Shown here one piece after another: positions 62,303 through 64,000 of a DNA stretch of 64,000 bases (position 1 is the first letter of the stretch; each line of letters begins with the position of its first letter). The stretch spans positions 1-64,000 of the forward strand of contig JAEYZM010000012.1 in the NCBI GenBank assembly GCA_023427985.1, written 5' to 3'. The translations under genes and the position numbers were made by a program. Origin of the DNA: Bacteroidota bacterium. GTDB lineage: Bacteria > Bacteroidota > Bacteroidia > Sphingobacteriales > Sphingobacteriaceae. The notes under the pieces are model-generated. The model saw only the letters and a list, made by a program, of their open reading frames with translations, made no database searches and was not told where the DNA came from.

Positions 62303-62370
62303 CACCAACCCGTTCTTCACTCTTAACTCTTAATTCTACATTCTTAATTTTGAATTCTGAATTCTCACTC
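62303..62370. repeat. TTAACTC and AATTCTG repeat block
   Basis: CACTCTTAACTCTTAATTCT, then TTTTGAATTCTGAATTCTCA. The gap from 62238 to 62370 between the thiolase start and the paaI stop shares CACCAACCCGTTCTT with the block at 60988, so one of the two may be a copy. Confidence 0.7.
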
Positions 62371-62778
62371 TTACCATTCCTTCTCACTCCTATACACCGT
62401 CCCCTTAAACAAAGCCACCACTTTATCGTCTTGATTTAAAACTGAAATATCGTAAATCCCAATCCTATTACTCAAAGATCTTTCTACGGTTTTTGTTCTC
62501 AACACATCACCTACTTTACAAGGCACAGTATGTGAAATAGAAGTTTCAATCGACATACTTCTTCGACCATATGCATTACTTGCAAATGCCAATGAACTAT
62601 CGGCAAGTGAATACGTGATGCCACCATGCAATACATCGAAGCCGTTCAACATCTCTGCTCGCACAATCATTCTCAATGTAGAGATTCCCTCTCCTACTTC
62701 AATTACTTCAATGCCGAGCCATTTACTGAAGGCATCGTTCTCCATCATTCGATCTACAATTTCTTTCGCTCTAGTCAT
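62371..62778 (-). CDS. paaI: PaaI hotdog-fold thioesterase
   Basis: A 135-residue hotdog thioesterase: NGFDVLHGGITYSLADSSLA is the helix with the PaaI-type catalytic Asp (SLADSS), and ISHTVPCKVGDVL the next strand. It should hydrolyse aromatic and dead-end CoA thioesters, as in E. coli PaaI. Upstream lies the tandem palindrome at 62824-62857. Confidence 0.92.
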   Translation of the reverse strand: MTRAKEIVDRMMENDAFSKWLGIEVIEVGEGISTLRMIVRAEMLNGFDVLHGGITYSLADSSLAFASNAYGRRSMSIETSISHTVPCKVGDVLRTKTVERSLSNRIGIYDISVLNQDDKVVALFKGTVYRSEKEW

Positions 62779-62823
62779 CGTTTTTTTATTTTATAACCAA
62801 TTGGCAAATATTTATCGCCTCCA

Positions 62824-62857
62824 TGACTTGAGGTCACAAAATGTGACTTCAAGTCAC
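62824..62857. promoter_or_regulatory. Tandem palindrome upstream of paaI
   Basis: Arms TGACTTGAGGTCACA (62824-62838) and TGTGACTTCAAGTCA (62842-62856) form a 15-base hairpin with loop AAA and one mismatch. Each arm is also close to its own palindrome (GTGACTTCAAGTCAC at 62843-62857 is exact). Neither strand has a T run after it, so an operator for a dimeric regulator fits better than a terminator. Confidence 0.5.
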
Positions 62858-62866
62858 TAAATGCTT

Positions 62867-64000
62867 TTAATAAAAATGTTTGTTTTCTCGAACCATGCGT
62901 TTCAATAATACCGAAGGTCTATAACGATCTTCTTCGTATTGATCCATCAATGTTTCTAAATTTTCTAACACGGTTCCTAAACCAATCTCATCGGCCCAAG
63001 CCAATAATCCTTTGGGATAATTCACACCCTTGGTCATGGCCAAGTCTATGGCATCGCGATCTGCTATTCCTAAATACAACGTATCAATCGCCTCGTTGAT
63101 TAACATGGAGATGATGCGTGCAAAAATTTTCTGTTGAAGCATAGAATCATTTTCTGCAATGGGGTTCGTCGTTGCATTTTCTGAATAATCGTAAAAACCG
63201 ATACCCGATTTTCTACCAAATCGTTTTGCTTCATACAAACGTTTTTGACTAAGCGATGGCTTGAATCGAGGATCATAAAACAATTGCTCCCACACGGTTT
63301 CCGTCACTTTGTAATTCACATCGTGACCAATAAAATCCATCAATTCAAAAGGTCCCATTTTAAAACCACCCACTGTTTTCATCGCAGCATCTATCGTTGC
63401 AATATTCGCAATACCTTCTTCATAAATTCGAATCGCCTCACCATAAAATGACCTCGCCACTCGATTCACAATAAATCCTGGTGTGTCCTTGCATTGTACC
63501 ACTGTTTTACCCCATGATTTTATTAGGTCGATGGAAGTATTTAATGTCTGTTCATCTGTTTGAACAGCTGGAATGATTTCTACCAGCGGCATTATTTGCG
63601 CTGGATTAAAAAAATGTATGCCAATAAATCTGTTTGGTTTTTTACATGCCGATGCAATGGAAGCAATTGACAGCGATGATGTATTAGTTGCTAATATACA
63701 ATCTGCAGAAACTAAATTATCTAAGACTTCAAATACTTCTTTTTTAACTTCTAAATTTTCAACAATGGCTTCTATGATTAAACTTGCATTCGACAATTTT
63801 TCAATTTGCGATTGAAATTTAACGTTCGTTAACACACTTGTCATTTTTTCAGAAGTACATTTTCCTTTCTCCACTAATTTCTCTATCGACTTTCTTAAAT
63901 TATCTGCAGCAACTTGTGCAGCAATTGGATTCGCATCGTATACATGCACTTCATGACCTGCCATTGCAGCCACTTGTGCTATGCCAGTGCCCATCGCTCC
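62867..64000 (-). CDS. paaH: 3-hydroxyacyl-CoA dehydrogenase, 5' end cut by window
   Basis: At least 377 residues of a 3-hydroxyacyl-CoA dehydrogenase. The frame is open to the window edge and reads Gly-Ala before MGTGIAQVAAMAG, the Rossmann motif, so only the first strand lies outside. IGIHFFNPAQIMPLVEIIPA contains the catalytic His, with HDVNYK and later segments of the second domain. Expected to oxidise 3-hydroxyadipyl-CoA (PaaH); 3-hydroxybutyryl-CoA use is possible. Confidence 0.9.
   Translation of the reverse strand, partial: GAMGTGIAQVAAMAGHEVHVYDANPIAAQVAADNLRKSIEKLVEKGKCTSEKMTSVLTNVKFQSQIEKLSNASLIIEAIVENLEVKKEVFEVLDNLVSADCILATNTSSLSIASIASACKKPNRFIGIHFFNPAQIMPLVEIIPAVQTDEQTLNTSIDLIKSWGKTVVQCKDTPGFIVNRVARSFYGEAIRIYEEGIANIATIDAAMKTVGGFKMGPFELMDFIGHDVNYKVTETVWEQLFYDPRFKPSLSQKRLYEAKRFGRKSGIGFYDYSENATTNPIAENDSMLQQKIFARIISMLINEAIDTLYLGIADRDAIDLAMTKGVNYPKGLLAWADEIGLGTVLENLETLMDQYEEDRYRPSVLLKRMVRENKHFY

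Noticed and set aside
62824..62857. Intrinsic terminator after paaH
   Set aside because: The stem is strong but no T run follows on either strand; an operator is more likely.
1..64000. tRNA, rRNA or riboswitch genes
   Set aside because: All gaps were read on both strands; none shows a cloverleaf with TTCGA arm, rRNA sequence or a known riboswitch core. Only repeats, hairpins and promoter boxes were found.

Overview
This window comes from a chromosome of the phylum Bacteroidota, probably near Chitinophagales or Sphingobacteriales, although the exact order cannot be fixed from the sequence alone. The signs are a PorT component of the type IX secretion system (T9SS), a metalloprotease with a T9SS sorting tail, DUF6089 and DUF6132 proteins, a long-form PurF, a fused alpha/beta 2-oxo acid dehydrogenase E1, a SusC/RagA-style TonB receptor, A-rich leaders without Shine-Dalgarno motifs, and several TAnnTTTG minus-7 promoter boxes. 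No rRNA, tRNA, CRISPR array, integrase or transposase was found.

Layout. (1) 1-7520 is a defence island on the minus strand: two overlapping DUF262 (GmrS/ParB-like) genes and a Hachiman pair (HamA nuclease, HamB helicase). Each module is preceded by a near-identical GTTG...CGACAC leader, and the two are separated by a long imperfect palindrome that resembles an integron attC site. (2) 7946-17048, plus strand: a K+-dependent membrane pyrophosphatase with an unusual Cys-rich tail, an amino acid permease, MarC, a LolA-like secreted protein and a large Asp-box (sortilin-like) secreted protein. (3) 17164-17813: a HigBA-type toxin-antitoxin pair. (4) 18035-27030: housekeeping genes yebC, rsmB-like, an orphan periplasmic binding protein, guaA, dCMP deaminase, a FucP-like sugar transporter, a LysE exporter and purF. 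(5) 27067-34573: the membrane-arm half of respiratory complex I, nuoH-I-J-K-L-M-N.

(6) 34655-43228: an envelope-biogenesis run transcribed leftwards: alpha/beta hydrolase, CBS protein, nadK, DUF6089 barrel, uppS, bamA, two Skp/OmpH chaperones and murI. It covers isoprenoid carrier synthesis, peptidoglycan precursor supply and outer-membrane protein assembly. (7) 43331-50588: pabA/trpG glutaminase, YqeY, an SDR, porT, ubiE/menG, a second alpha/beta hydrolase and a T9SS-exported reprolysin-like protease. (8) 50719-57639: a fused E1 dehydrogenase with a secreted hypothetical, an enoyl-CoA hydratase, a small Cys-rich membrane protein/DUF6132/thioredoxin trio and a TonB receptor. (9) 57705-64000: a phenylacetate-type catabolic cluster, paaZ, a secreted YCII protein, paaY, thiolase, paaI and a 3-hydroxyacyl-CoA dehydrogenase cut by the window end.

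The intergenic spaces are notable. Most are built from short tandem words with a period of about 7-9 bases, in many unrelated sequence families, plus a dispersed palindrome TCCCGATAGCTATCGGGA. In several places these tracts run into genes and supply the last codons and the stop codon. The strongest candidates for something undescribed are the cassette-like boundaries of the defence island, the DUF262 pair, the Cys-rich tail of the pyrophosphatase and these stop-codon-associated repeats.
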